Positions 15,550 to 22,792 of a stretch of DNA of 25,323 nucleotides are shown piece after piece. The notes beneath the pieces were generated by a model. The model was given only the letters and a program-made list of their open reading frames with translations. It was not told where the DNA came from and ran no database searches. The translations under genes were made by a program, and so were the position numbers. Every line of letters begins with the position of its first letter. The first letter of the stretch is position 1. Source of the stretch: Sulfuricella sp. (GTDB taxonomy: Bacteria; Pseudomonadota; Gammaproteobacteria; Burkholderiales; Sulfuricellaceae); the NCBI GenBank assembly GCA_019911785.1, contig JAIOJM010000004.1, positions 1 to 25,323 on the forward strand, given 5' to 3'.

Positions 15550-17495
15550 CGAAGAAGCGGACAGGCGTTTTCGTCTGCCACTGCGGCAACAACATCGCCG
15601 CCACCGTGGACGTGGCGAAGGTGGCCAGGGAGATGGCCGCCGAGGAGACCGTCGCCTATTCCCAGGATTACGTCTATATGTGCTCGGAGCCGGGCCAGAA
15701 TGCGGTGATCCAGGCGATCAAGGACAACCGGCTGGACAGCGTCGTCGTCTCCTGCTGCTCGCCGACCCTGCATGAAAAGACCTTCCGCGATAATGCCGAG
15801 TTGGCCGGCATCAGCGGCTTCACCTGCGAAATCGCCAACATCCGCGAGCAGTGCAGCTGGGTCCACAAGGACCGCGCCAAAGGAACCGAAAAGGCAATCA
15901 AGATTTCGCGCAGCGCCGTGCGCCGGGCGGGGCGCAACCAGTCGCTGGACCGGATTGCCGTCCCCGTCACCCGGCGGGTGATGGTGATCGGCGGCGGCAT
16001 CGCCGGCATCTCGGCCGCCCTCGACATCGCCAACGCCGGCCTGGAGGTGATCCTGGTCGAAAAGCAGGCCACCCTCGGCGGCCACATGCTCCAGCTCTCC
16101 GAGACTTTCCCTACCATGGACTGCTCGCAGTGCATCCTGTCGCCCAAGATGGTGGAAGTGTCGCGCCACCCGAAAATCAAGGTGATGACCTACTGCGAGG
16201 TGCAGGAAGTTTCCGGTTCCGTGGGCAACTTCAAGGCCAAAATCCTCAAGAAGCCCACTTTTGTCGACCCCGACAAGTGCAAGATCTGCGACGACTGCGC
16301 CAAGGTGTGCCCGGTGGTGGTGCCGAATGAATACGAACTCAACCTGTCCGCCCGGCGAGCCATCTACATCCCCTATGCCCAGTCGATTCCCGCCAGCTAT
16401 ACGCTGGACGAAAGCAACTGCCTGGGGCTGAATCCGATCGTCTGCGGCAAGTGCAAGGACGCCTGCGAGGCCGAGGCCATCAACTACGATATGCGGCCCG
16501 AGACGGTGATCGAGGAAGTGGGCGCCGTCGTGGTGGCCACCGGCTTCGATCTCTACGGCCAGGAGAACCTGGGCGAGTATGGCTACGGCAAGGTCGATGA
16601 CGTGCTCGACGGCCTGCAGTTCGAGCGCCTGTGCTCGGCTTCGGGCGCGACCCAGGGCAGGGTGCTTCGCCCCTCCGACCACAAGGAGCCCAAGGATGTG
16701 GTGTTCATCCAGTGCGCCGGTTCGCGCGACCCGGCCAAGCACTGCGCCTACTGCTCCAAGATCTGCTGCATGTACACCGCCAAGCACGCCAGCCTCTACA
16801 AGCACCACGTCCCGGATGGCCGCGCCTACGTGTTCTACATCGACATCCGTGCCGGCGGCAAGGGCTACGAGGAGTTCGTGCAGCGCACCATGGAGGACGA
16901 CGGGGCCATCTACCTGCGCGGCCGCGTTTCCAGGCTTTACCGCAAGAACGGCAAGATTCGGGTGCAGGGCACCGATACCCTGTCCGGCCAGAATGTCGAG
17001 ATCGACGCCGACATGGTGGTGCTGGCGCTCGCCATGCAGCCCTCGAAAGGGACGGCGGAGATCGCCAAGGTGCTCAAGATCGGCCGCGACAAGGATGGTT
17101 TCCTGGCCGAGGCCCACCCCAAGCTGAAGCCGGTCGAGAGCGTCACCGCCGGCATCTTCCTGGCGGGCGCCGCCCAGGCCCCGAAGGATATTCCCGAAAC
17201 CGTCGCCCAGGCCGGTGCGGCGGCGGCCAAGGTGATCGCGCTGCTTTCGCAGGAGACGCTCAGCCATGCGCCGACCGTCGCCCAGGTGCGTCGTTCGCAC
17301 TGCACCGGCTGCGCGATGTGCGTCACCGCGTGCCCCTATAATGCGATCCGTCTGGAGGACGGCAAGGCGGTGGTGAACGAGGTGCTGTGCGAGGGCTGCG
17401 GCAGCTGCACGGCCACCTGCCTGCGCGCCGCCATCGAGGTCAAGAATGCCACACAGCTGCAGGTCTTCGAAATGATCGAAGCGTGCCTGGCTTGA
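15546..17495 (+). CDS. hdrA: Heterodisulfide reductase subunit A, full-length (FAD, multiple [4Fe-4S])
   Basis: A 649-residue flavoprotein, the size of full-length methanogen-type HdrA and not the short sHdrA of sulfur oxidisers. The N-terminal cysteine domain has Cys11, 13, 46, 70 and 71. The FAD motif GGGIAG is at 149-154. Inserted ferredoxin motifs are Cys245/248/251/255 and Cys292/300/303/307; a C-terminal two-cluster ferredoxin has Cys586/589/592/596 and Cys615/618/621/625. In characterised complexes HdrA is the site of flavin-based electron bifurcation, splitting electron pairs between HdrBC and ferredoxin. It overlaps korC by 4 nt and is followed by flxD after 14 nt, placing it physically between the ferredoxin-dependent enzyme and the NAD(P)H module. 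Confidence 0.93.
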   Translation: MTKKRTGVFVCHCGNNIAATVDVAKVAREMAAEETVAYSQDYVYMCSEPGQNAVIQAIKDNRLDSVVVSCCSPTLHEKTFRDNAELAGISGFTCEIANIREQCSWVHKDRAKGTEKAIKISRSAVRRAGRNQSLDRIAVPVTRRVMVIGGGIAGISAALDIANAGLEVILVEKQATLGGHMLQLSETFPTMDCSQCILSPKMVEVSRHPKIKVMTYCEVQEVSGSVGNFKAKILKKPTFVDPDKCKICDDCAKVCPVVVPNEYELNLSARRAIYIPYAQSIPASYTLDESNCLGLNPIVCGKCKDACEAEAINYDMRPETVIEEVGAVVVATGFDLYGQENLGEYGYGKVDDVLDGLQFERLCSASGATQGRVLRPSDHKEPKDVVFIQCAGSRDPAKHCAYCSKICCMYTAKHASLYKHHVPDGRAYVFYIDIRAGGKGYEEFVQRTMEDDGAIYLRGRVSRLYRKNGKIRVQGTDTLSGQNVEIDADMVVLALAMQPSKGTAEIAKVLKIGRDKDGFLAEAHPKLKPVESVTAGIFLAGAAQAPKDIPETVAQAGAAAAKVIALLSQETLSHAPTVAQVRRSHCTGCAMCVTACPYNAIRLEDGKAVVNEVLCEGCGSCTATCLRAAIEVKNATQLQVFEMIEACLA

Positions 17496-17509
17496 AAGAA
17501 GGAAAACCA

Positions 17510-17956
17510 ATGTCGGAACAACAGGCTTACGAACCCAGGATCATCGCCTTCCTGTGCAAGTGGTGCTCGTCGGCGGGCAGCGATCTGGCCGGGGTTTCCC
17601 GCATCCAGTACCCGGCCAACGCGACGCCGATCACCGTGATGTGCACCGGCGCGATCTCGCCGATGTACATCCTGTCGGCCTTCAACAAGGGCGCGGACGG
17701 CGTCCTGGTGTCGGGCTGCCACCTGGGCGACTGCCACTACATGGAGGGCAACTACCTGGCGCGGCGCAAAATCCAGCTGGTCAAGGAACTGCTCGAATTT
17801 GTCGGCGTCGAGCCGAACCGCTTCCGTATGTCCTGGGTGTCGGCCGCCGAGGGCGTCAAGTATGCCCAGGTGATCAAGGACTTCGTCGAGGACCTCAAGC
17901 CGCTGGGGCCGCAAGAAAAACTGAGTCGGAACCATCTGAAGGCGGATCGCACATGA
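17510..17956 (+). CDS. flxD: FlxD/MvhD-type [2Fe-2S] electron-transfer subunit
   Basis: A 148-residue MvhD/FlpD-family protein that normally hands electrons from a hydrogenase, formate dehydrogenase or Flx module to HdrA. Candidate [2Fe-2S] ligands are visible: Cys16 and Cys19 (CKWC), Cys45 (MCTG), and Cys70/Cys75 (GCHLGDCHY). ATG 17510 was chosen because AAGAAGGA lies just upstream and the family begins close to this point; an upstream in-frame ATG at 17387 lies within hdrA. It overlaps the next gene by 4 nt. No hydrogenase genes are present, so the donor is most likely the NAD(P)H module encoded next. Confidence 0.88.
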   Translation: MSEQQAYEPRIIAFLCKWCSSAGSDLAGVSRIQYPANATPITVMCTGAISPMYILSAFNKGADGVLVSGCHLGDCHYMEGNYLARRKIQLVKELLEFVGVEPNRFRMSWVSAAEGVKYAQVIKDFVEDLKPLGPQEKLSRNHLKADRT

Positions 17957-18984
17957 TCAGCCTCGAAGACATCCGCGACACCGCGCGAGACCTCCTCGCC
18001 AACGGCGAAGTGCGCGCCGTCATCGGTTTCCGGCGCGGCAGCCGCGGCATGGCCGCCGAGCCTGCCTTCATTACCCGACCCGAGCAGGCCGACGAACTGG
18101 TGTGGGACCCCACCTGCGTCCACAACCTGGCGCTTTACCTGGTCGAGGATCGCAAGTTCCTGGCGCACACTCGCGCTGACCCGGCAGCGCCCGTCGCCGT
18201 CATCGCCAAGGGCTGCGATGCCCGCGCCATCGTCGTGCTGATGCAGGAGAACTACTTCAAGCGCGAACAGGTTTACATCATCGGCGTGTCCTGCGAGGGC
18301 GCCGGGGTGCTGGACGAGCGCAAGCTGGCCGGCCATCTGAACGGCACCCGGGCAGCGAGCGCCGCCTTCGACGGCGACGATTTCGTGTTCGCCACCCCGG
18401 AAGGCGAGAAGCGCTTGCCGGCCCGCGAGGTGATGGCGGAGCGCTGCCTGGAATGCCGCGAGCCCTTCCCCAGGGAGCACAACGTGGTGCTCGGCGAGAA
18501 CAAGACGGGGCGCGAACTGGCGGCGCCGTTCGCCGCACTGGCCCGCTTCGAGGCGCTGGGCGCTGGCGAGCGCTGGAGCTTCTGGCAGCGCCACTTCGAG
18601 CGCTGCATCCGCTGCTTCGCGTGCCGCTCGGTGTGCCCGATGTGTTACTGCGACGAGTGCGTGGTGGACAGCATCACCTTCCCGGTGACAGCGGAAACCA
18701 GCGCCGAGGAAAAAGCCAACCGCGTCCGCTGGATCGAACGCTCGGCGGTGCGCTCCGAAAACATCACCTATCACATGACACGCGCCATTCATCTGGCCGG
18801 TCGCTGCGTTGACTGCGGCGAGTGCGAGCGCGTCTGCCCGGTCAACATCCCGCTGCGGCTGCTCAACAACAAGATGGAGCGGGAGGCCCGCGAACGCTTC
18901 GGTTACGAGCCGGGGGCGAGCATCGGTGGGCCGTCGCTGGTAGCCTCGTTCCGCGACGACGACCCCGGGAGTTTTATCAGGTAA
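17953..18984 (+). CDS. FrhB-like iron-sulfur protein of the Flx module (FlxB/FlxC-type)
   Basis: A 343-residue FeS protein. The N-terminal half resembles the F420-hydrogenase/dehydrogenase beta-subunit family (segments VAVIAKGCDARAIVVL and YIIGVSCEGAG). The C-terminal half has CIRCFACRSVCPMC with extra Cys231/233/236 after Cys218/221/224/228, and CVDCGECERVCP (Cys285-295), pointing to two [4Fe-4S] clusters plus additional Cys. In FlxABCD-HdrABC systems two FeS proteins lie between FlxA and FlxD; this is one of them, but whether it corresponds to FlxB or FlxC was not resolved. Flavin rather than F420 use is assumed. A 3-nt gap separates it from the next gene. Confidence 0.8.
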   Translation: MISLEDIRDTARDLLANGEVRAVIGFRRGSRGMAAEPAFITRPEQADELVWDPTCVHNLALYLVEDRKFLAHTRADPAAPVAVIAKGCDARAIVVLMQENYFKREQVYIIGVSCEGAGVLDERKLAGHLNGTRAASAAFDGDDFVFATPEGEKRLPAREVMAERCLECREPFPREHNVVLGENKTGRELAAPFAALARFEALGAGERWSFWQRHFERCIRCFACRSVCPMCYCDECVVDSITFPVTAETSAEEKANRVRWIERSAVRSENITYHMTRAIHLAGRCVDCGECERVCPVNIPLRLLNNKMEREARERFGYEPGASIGGPSLVASFRDDDPGSFIR

Positions 18985-18987
18985 GCC

Positions 18988-20022
18988 ATGGAAAAAATAT
19001 TACATAAAGAGCGCCTGGACGACTGGGTCAAGGCGCTAAGCGATTGGGAAGTCCTTGCGCCGGCGCTGGAAGACGGCGTCTGGGCATACCGCCCGGCCAG
19101 CGGTGCCGCCCGGCTCGATCACCCCAATACCGTGCAGCCGCCCAAAGGGCTCGCCTTCCCCCAGCGGGAAGTGTTTTTCTCTTTCGAGCAGATCAAGGGC
19201 GAGGCGCCGCGGCTGACGCAAACCCTGCCGAAGGCGGTGCAGAAGGTCGTCTTCGGCGTGCGCCCCTGCGACGGCCGCGCCGTGCCGCGCATGGACAAAG
19301 TGTTCAGCGATCACGTTGAAGACCCTTATTACTGGGCGCGGCGCAAGCAGGTGGCCTACGTCGGCCTGGTCTGCAACAAGCCGCCCGGCAGCAACTGCTT
19401 CTGTCTGTCGGTCGGCGGCTCGCCGGTTTCCAGCGACGGCCTCGACGTCCAGCTGACCGATCTGGGCGACCGCTACTTCACGGTGGCGGTCACCGACACC
19501 GGCAAGGCGCTGATGGCAGCCGCCGAAAGCCTGTTTGCCGAACCGGGGGCCGCTGACCGCGAGCAACATGGGCGCGTGCATGCCGACGCTCTTGCTCAGC
19601 CGCAACGCGCAATCCACGACCCCGATGCAGCGCCGGCCAAGCTGAAAGCGAGCTTCGACTCGCCGCTGTGGGAAGAGCTGGCGCGGGCCTGCATCGGTTG
19701 CGGCATCTGCACCTTTCTGTGCCCGACCTGCCATTGCTTCGACATCAACGACGAAGTGACCGGCGCGGCGCCGCTGAAGGGCAGCCGGGTACGCACCTGG
19801 GACAACTGCCAGTTCCCCGACTTCACCATGCACACGTCCGGCCACAATCCGCGCGAGAGCTCCGGCGCCCGGCTGCGCCAGCGGGTATGCCACAAGTTTC
19901 AGTACTTCCACGAGAATTTCGGAATGCATCAGTGCACGGGCTGCGGCCGCTGCATCACCGAATGCCCGGTCGGGATCGATATCGTTACTGTCGTCAACAA
20001 GGTGTCCGAACATGCCGGATAA
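18988..20022 (+). CDS. AsrA-like iron-sulfur protein of the Flx module (FlxB/FlxC-type)
   Basis: A 344-residue protein resembling the alpha subunit of anaerobic sulfite reductase and hydrogenase-associated FeS subunits. An N-terminal domain of about 220 residues contains FGVRPCDGRAV and GLVCNKPPGSNCFC. Two ferredoxin motifs follow: CIGCGICTFLCPTCHC (Cys235, 238, 241, 245, plus 248 and 250) and CTGCGRCITECP (Cys316-326). AsrA-type proteins pass electrons from the NAD(P)H-oxidising flavoprotein, here FlxA, encoded next and overlapping by 11 nt. No siroheme subunit (AsrC) is nearby, so sulfite reductase is rejected in favour of an Flx-type NAD(P)H:Hdr connector. Confidence 0.82.
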   Translation: MEKILHKERLDDWVKALSDWEVLAPALEDGVWAYRPASGAARLDHPNTVQPPKGLAFPQREVFFSFEQIKGEAPRLTQTLPKAVQKVVFGVRPCDGRAVPRMDKVFSDHVEDPYYWARRKQVAYVGLVCNKPPGSNCFCLSVGGSPVSSDGLDVQLTDLGDRYFTVAVTDTGKALMAAAESLFAEPGAADREQHGRVHADALAQPQRAIHDPDAAPAKLKASFDSPLWEELARACIGCGICTFLCPTCHCFDINDEVTGAAPLKGSRVRTWDNCQFPDFTMHTSGHNPRESSGARLRQRVCHKFQYFHENFGMHQCTGCGRCITECPVGIDIVTVVNKVSEHAG

Positions 20023-20815
20023 CATCTATCTTCCGAAACTGGCGCGGGTCGCCTACATCAAGGACGAAGTGGTTGGCGAACGCGCCATCAAGACCTTCCA
20101 CGTCGAGCCCGTGGACGGCGATGGCTTCGAACACGAGTGCGGCCAGTGCGCCATGCTCTCCATCTTCGGCCGCGGCGAAATGATGATCTCCATTGCCTCC
20201 TCGCCGCTGATCAAGGAATACAAGCAATTCAGCATCATGCGGGTGGGGCGGGTCAGCGTCGCCTGTCATGAATTGGCGGTGGGTGATGTCATCGGCATTC
20301 GCGGACCCTACGGCAACAGTTTCCCGATTGATGACTGGCGTGGAAAGAACCTGGTTTTCATCGGCGGGGGCGTCGGCCTGGCACCGATCTGGCCGCTGAT
20401 CACCACTGCGGTGGCGCAGCGTGCCGACTTCAAGAACATCAGCGTGTTCTACAGCACCCGCTCCGGCAGCATCATGTACCAGGCCGATCTCGAAAGACTG
20501 CGCAGCCAGGCTGACGTCCACCTGGAAGGCTGGAGAACCTACCACGCTTCCGCGACGTCCGGCGCGGTAAACCAGACGATTGCACCCGACAACACCGTCG
20601 CAATCGTCTGCGGACCGCCAGCCATGATCAAGTCCGTAATCCAGAACCTGTGCCAACTCGGGTTCGCGGACGACCAGATCTTCACGACCCTTGAAAACAA
20701 GATGAAATGCGGCGTGGGCAAGTGCGGCCGCTGCAACGTCGGCAAGGACTACGTGTGCGTCAAGGGACCGGTCTATTCTTGGGCGGAACTGAAGAATCTG
20801 CCGCAGGAGTACTGA
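20012..20815 (+). CDS. flxA: FlxA-type FAD/NAD(P)-binding oxidoreductase with [2Fe-2S] cluster
   Basis: A 267-residue ferredoxin reductase-like protein, related to dihydroorotate dehydrogenase electron-transfer subunit PyrK and AsrB. The N-terminal FAD barrel shows ISIASSP, the NAD(P) fold shows IGGGVGLAP (117-125) and CGPPAMI (from Cys200), and the C-terminal PyrK-like [2Fe-2S] site uses Cys233, Cys238, Cys241 and Cys249. It would take electrons from NADH (or NADPH; specificity is not readable) and feed them through the two FeS proteins and FlxD to HdrA. The start overlaps the preceding gene by 11 nt. It ends the clearly overlapping part of the operon. Confidence 0.88.
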   Translation: MPDNIYLPKLARVAYIKDEVVGERAIKTFHVEPVDGDGFEHECGQCAMLSIFGRGEMMISIASSPLIKEYKQFSIMRVGRVSVACHELAVGDVIGIRGPYGNSFPIDDWRGKNLVFIGGGVGLAPIWPLITTAVAQRADFKNISVFYSTRSGSIMYQADLERLRSQADVHLEGWRTYHASATSGAVNQTIAPDNTVAIVCGPPAMIKSVIQNLCQLGFADDQIFTTLENKMKCGVGKCGRCNVGKDYVCVKGPVYSWAELKNLPQEY

Positions 20816-20864
20816 CCGCCGGCTTTCTTGGAGACATCTTTCCCCCAAAGCCCTGTAATTGCAA

Positions 20865-21092
20865 ATGACCATCGAATCCATTCCCAAGTTTACCGACCCC
20901 GCAGTTAAACTGTGGGAAACTATCCCCAGCGAAACCAGACAGATCCTGCTCTCCAATGTCTGGTGCGGGAAGTGCCGCCATGAAGTCACTATCACTAATT
21001 TCTCCGGGGCAGTCAGAGCTGGGGACTTGCTGCTAGTCGGCAAATGTTCAGAGTGCCATGGTGATGTGGCGAGAGTGATCGAGATGAGCTGA
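20865..21092 (+). CDS. Small zinc-ribbon-like protein, function unknown
   Basis: A 75-residue protein with two CxxC knuckles, WCGKCRHE and GKCSECHGD, separated by about 30 residues, a typical small zinc-ribbon layout. The N-terminal part (IPKFTDPAVKLWETIPSETR) looks like a conserved helix. It follows flxA by 49 nt and could be read through from the operon. ATG 20865 has no convincing ribosome site; TTG 20859 would add two residues. The gap before it contains a GGCTTT...AAAGCC inverted repeat with a long loop, which is too weak to call a terminator. No function can be assigned. Confidence 0.6.
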   Translation: MTIESIPKFTDPAVKLWETIPSETRQILLSNVWCGKCRHEVTITNFSGAVRAGDLLLVGKCSECHGDVARVIEMS

Positions 21093-21266
21093 CTGGCTTG
21101 CGGGCCGCTACCCAGCCAAGTGCCAGGATCGGTCGTTCGCTTGCTTCGGATGGTGGGGTTTTGGCATAAGGATGCGGAACGGCTATGGGTGCCAATGCAA
21201 AAGATCACCGACCACCTCTTGAGTTCTTTTTCAATTGGCAATCAAGTTCAGCATAACTAAATTCGC

Positions 21267-21294
21267 TTGAATATAACCAAATACAACCTATAAT
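21267..21294 (+). promoter_or_regulatory. Sigma70-type promoter of the toxin-antitoxin pair
   Basis: TTGAAT (21267-21272), 16 nt, then a perfect TATAAT (21289-21294), in an AT-rich stretch ending about 20 nt before the toxin ATG. It is among the best-fitting promoters in the window. Confidence 0.7.
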
Positions 21295-21301
21295 ATAACC
21301 A
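21270..21301 (+). repeat. Three direct repeats overlapping the toxin-antitoxin promoter (putative operator)
   Basis: AATATAACCA occurs at 21270-21279 and again at 21292-21301, with the related AATACAACCT at 21280-21289 between them. The two perfect copies are 22 bp apart, about two helical turns, and cover the promoter spacer and -10 region. This is where an autoregulatory antitoxin would be expected to bind. Confidence 0.55.
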
Positions 21302-21315
21302 TACCTTACACGCTC

Positions 21316-21561
21316 ATGATCAAGCAGCAGGCCCGGAAAAAGCTGCAAAGCCTACCCAGACCGGAACGATTCAGGCTTGCCGAGAAAATAGAATTACTCG
21401 GCGCCAATCCTGACAACGCTGAACTGGACATCAAAAAGCTCGAAGGCGAGCCCTACTACCGCATGCGGGTAGGCAACTGGCGTGTGATCTTCGACCGACA
21501 GGACGCGGTTAAGGTGATCGCAATTGAAAAGATCAAGCCACGTGGAGACGCTTACAAATGA
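21316..21561 (+). CDS. RelE/ParE-family toxin
   Basis: An 81-residue basic protein with the RelE/ParE fold signature: two N-terminal helices, then KLEGEPYYRMRVGNWRVIF (41-59), the conserved strand pair of the family, and a C-terminal strand with IEKIKPRGDAY. RelE members cleave mRNA at the ribosome and ParE members poison gyrase; sequence alone does not separate these, although the KIxxRxxxY ending resembles RelE-type enzymes. The toxin gene comes first and overlaps the antitoxin by 4 nt (ATGA), the order seen in HigBA-type loci. It lies just after the redox operon and was perhaps acquired separately; the A+T-rich promoter contrasts with its neighbours. Confidence 0.85.
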   Translation: MIKQQARKKLQSLPRPERFRLAEKIELLGANPDNAELDIKKLEGEPYYRMRVGNWRVIFDRQDAVKVIAIEKIKPRGDAYK

Positions 21562-21881
21562 CACTGCAAACCATTAAATCCATCGACGGGAAAGACGAAT
21601 ACGTTTTGCTGCCCGTCATGGTCTACAAGGCCCTGAAACAGGAAATCGAGGACGAGCTGGCCGGACTGGAAGCGGCAACGGAGAAAGGTGAAGAATACGC
21701 GCCTTTCGTGTTGGATGATTACGTAGACAATCCGGTCGCCCTGGCTCGCATGAAAGCGCATATTACCCAAAAAGAATTGGCTCTGCGCCTGAAAGTCACC
21801 CAGGCCTATATCAGTAAGATCGAGCGCCAGGATAAGGTGACGCCCCAACTCTTAGCTCGGGTCAAGGCCGCCTTAGTGTAA
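21558..21881 (+). CDS. XRE-type HTH antitoxin
   Basis: A 107-residue protein paired with the upstream toxin. The C-terminal half (about residues 68-106) is a Cro/C1-type helix-turn-helix, TQKELALRLKVTQAYISKIER being the core; the N-terminal half is acidic and helical (KQEIEDELAGLEAATEKGEE) and is likely to wrap the toxin. It is expected to neutralise the toxin and to repress the operon by binding the repeated AATATAACCA elements upstream. Start at 21558 through ATGA overlap. Confidence 0.85.
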   Translation: MTLQTIKSIDGKDEYVLLPVMVYKALKQEIEDELAGLEAATEKGEEYAPFVLDDYVDNPVALARMKAHITQKELALRLKVTQAYISKIERQDKVTPQLLARVKAALV

Positions 21882-21934
21882 ACGTCCAGTCAGTACCGTC
21901 TTGACTCGACCGGTCGGCTTCGAGGAACAGCAGA

Positions 21935-22114
21935 TTACGCGTTGATCTCATTTGTATATTCCCCATCATTCTCCACCTTGGCGATTGCCTGATCCAAGCG
22001 AATCAGCAATTGTTGCAGCGTCTCGCCATTCCGCCGTTTGAGCATCGCCAGCGCGTTATGGCCATCATTGCCAATAGCCCTCGGTATAGCCCAACAGTAA
22101 CCCCAGAAAAGCAA
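21935..22114 (-). pseudogene. Possible gene remnant or very small ORF with a conserved-looking C-terminus
   Basis: This lies in the otherwise gene-free 300 bases 21882-22181. A minus-strand frame ends at TAA 21935-21937 and reads back through RRNGETLQQLLIRLDQAI and a DGEYTNEINA ending, preceded by a hydrophobic, Trp-rich stretch. From ATG 22045 it gives 36 residues; from TTG 22114 it gives 59; the frame stays open a little further upstream without a good start. The RRxGETLxxLLxRLDxAI...DEIN pattern resembles C-termini of small proteins seen in other Proteobacteria (from memory). No ribosome site was seen. It is probably the tail of a decayed gene. I see nothing else in this gap. Confidence 0.35.
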
Positions 22115-22181
22115 AAGCCACCCCGAAAGATGGCCATAGTACTTGAAAAGTTTTCGGCTCCCTGATGTAATGCTAACCGGG

Positions 22182-22520
22182 CTACACTTTCTTCACGAAT
22201 TCGGATTTCAGTTGCATCGCGCCAATTCCGTCGATCTTGCAGTCGATGTCGTGATCGCCTTCCACCAGACGAATATTCTTCACCTTCGTCCCGACCTTGA
22301 CCACCAGGGATGACCCTTTGACCTTCAGATCCTTGATTACCGCCACGGTGTCGCCGTTCTGGAGCACGTTCCCATTGGCATCGCACACGATAAGCCGGTC
22401 ATTGGCGCTCTCTGCAGCCTCCTTCGACCACTCGTGCGCACATTCCGGGCAGACGAACATGGCGCCGTCTTCATAGGTGAATTCCGAATTGCATTTCGGG
22501 CATTTGGGCATGGTGGTCAT
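22182..22520 (-). CDS. yjdM: PhnA/YjdM family zinc-ribbon protein
   Basis: A 112-residue protein of the PhnA (YjdM) family. The N-terminal zinc ribbon uses CPKC (Cys7, Cys10) and CPEC (Cys24, Cys27). The C-terminal SH3-like domain shows the family core [16 protein letters not shown] and [20 protein letters not shown]. Despite the historical name, it is not the phosphonoacetate hydrolase and its role is unclear. AGGAAA sits 8 nt before ATG 22520. It is a single gene, convergent with the antitoxin. Confidence 0.9.
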   Translation of the reverse strand: MTTMPKCPKCNSEFTYEDGAMFVCPECAHEWSKEAAESANDRLIVCDANGNVLQNGDTVAVIKDLKVKGSSLVVKVGTKVKNIRLVEGDHDIDCKIDGIGAMQLKSEFVKKV

Positions 22521-22581
22521 GGACTGTTTCCTGTACTGGCAACCTTATATAAACTCAGTGCTCGATACCAAGCCCTGAAAT

Positions 22582-22613
22582 AGAAAAAGGGCTAGCGCCT
22601 AAACGCTAACCCT
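22582..22613 (-). terminator. Intrinsic terminator of tRNA-Asn
   Basis: On the minus strand, AGGGTTAGCG, a 6-nt loop and CGCTAGCCCT form a 10-bp stem (one G-T pair), followed directly by TTTTT. It lies 9 nt after the encoded CCA end of the tRNA. Confidence 0.85.
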
Positions 22614-22622
22614 CTACATATC

Positions 22623-22698
22623 TGGCTCCCCGACCTGGACTCGAACCAGGGACCTGCGGATTAACAGTCCGTCGCTCTACCGACTGAGCTATCAGGGA
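22623..22698 (-). tRNA. tRNA-Asn (anticodon GTT)
   Basis: A 76-nt cloverleaf on the minus strand. The acceptor stem pairs TCCCTGA with TCGGGGA (one T-G pair), the D arm contains AGCTCAGTCGGTAGAGC, the anticodon loop reads CTGTTAA with GTT, and the T arm contains GGTTCGAGTCC. The discriminator is G and CCA is encoded (22623-22625). GTT reads the Asn codons AAC and AAT. Confidence 0.97.
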
Positions 22699-22713
22699 AT
22701 TAACAAGCTGCGA

Positions 22714-22742
22714 ATTTTACTTTGCTGTGGTAAAAAGGTCAA
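22714..22742 (-). promoter_or_regulatory. Sigma70 promoter of tRNA-Asn
   Basis: On the minus strand, TTGACC (22742-22737), a 17-nt spacer and TAAAAT (22719-22714) match the sigma70 consensus with ideal spacing, about 15 nt before the mature tRNA 5' end. Its -35 lies over the far upstream GTG (22727) of the divergent AsmA-like frame, an argument against that start. Confidence 0.8.
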
Positions 22743-22792
22743 TTCCTATCTGTAACGTTGTCGTAAATGACGCAATATTGACGGTGGATACT

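Noticed and set aside
15546..17495. sHdr-type (lipoate-linked sulfur oxidation) system
   Set aside because: HdrA is full length with N-terminal Cys domain and C-terminal ferredoxin, there is only one each of HdrB and HdrC, and no lipoate-binding protein, lipoate ligase, rhodanese or TusA genes are present.
15501..17510. A 669-codon minus-strand open frame opposite hdrA
   Set aside because: The translation is an Ala/Gly/Asp/His-rich shadow with no recognisable domain; HdrA on the other strand has all expected motifs.
18988..20815. Anaerobic sulfite reductase AsrAB
   Set aside because: There is no AsrC siroheme subunit, and the genes are part of an HdrA-FlxD context, so the Flx interpretation is better.
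22727..22792. Upstream GTG start of the AsmA-like protein
   Set aside because: It overlaps the -35 region of the tRNA-Asn promoter and adds an unremarkable segment before the membrane anchor; GTG 22793 is favoured but not proven.
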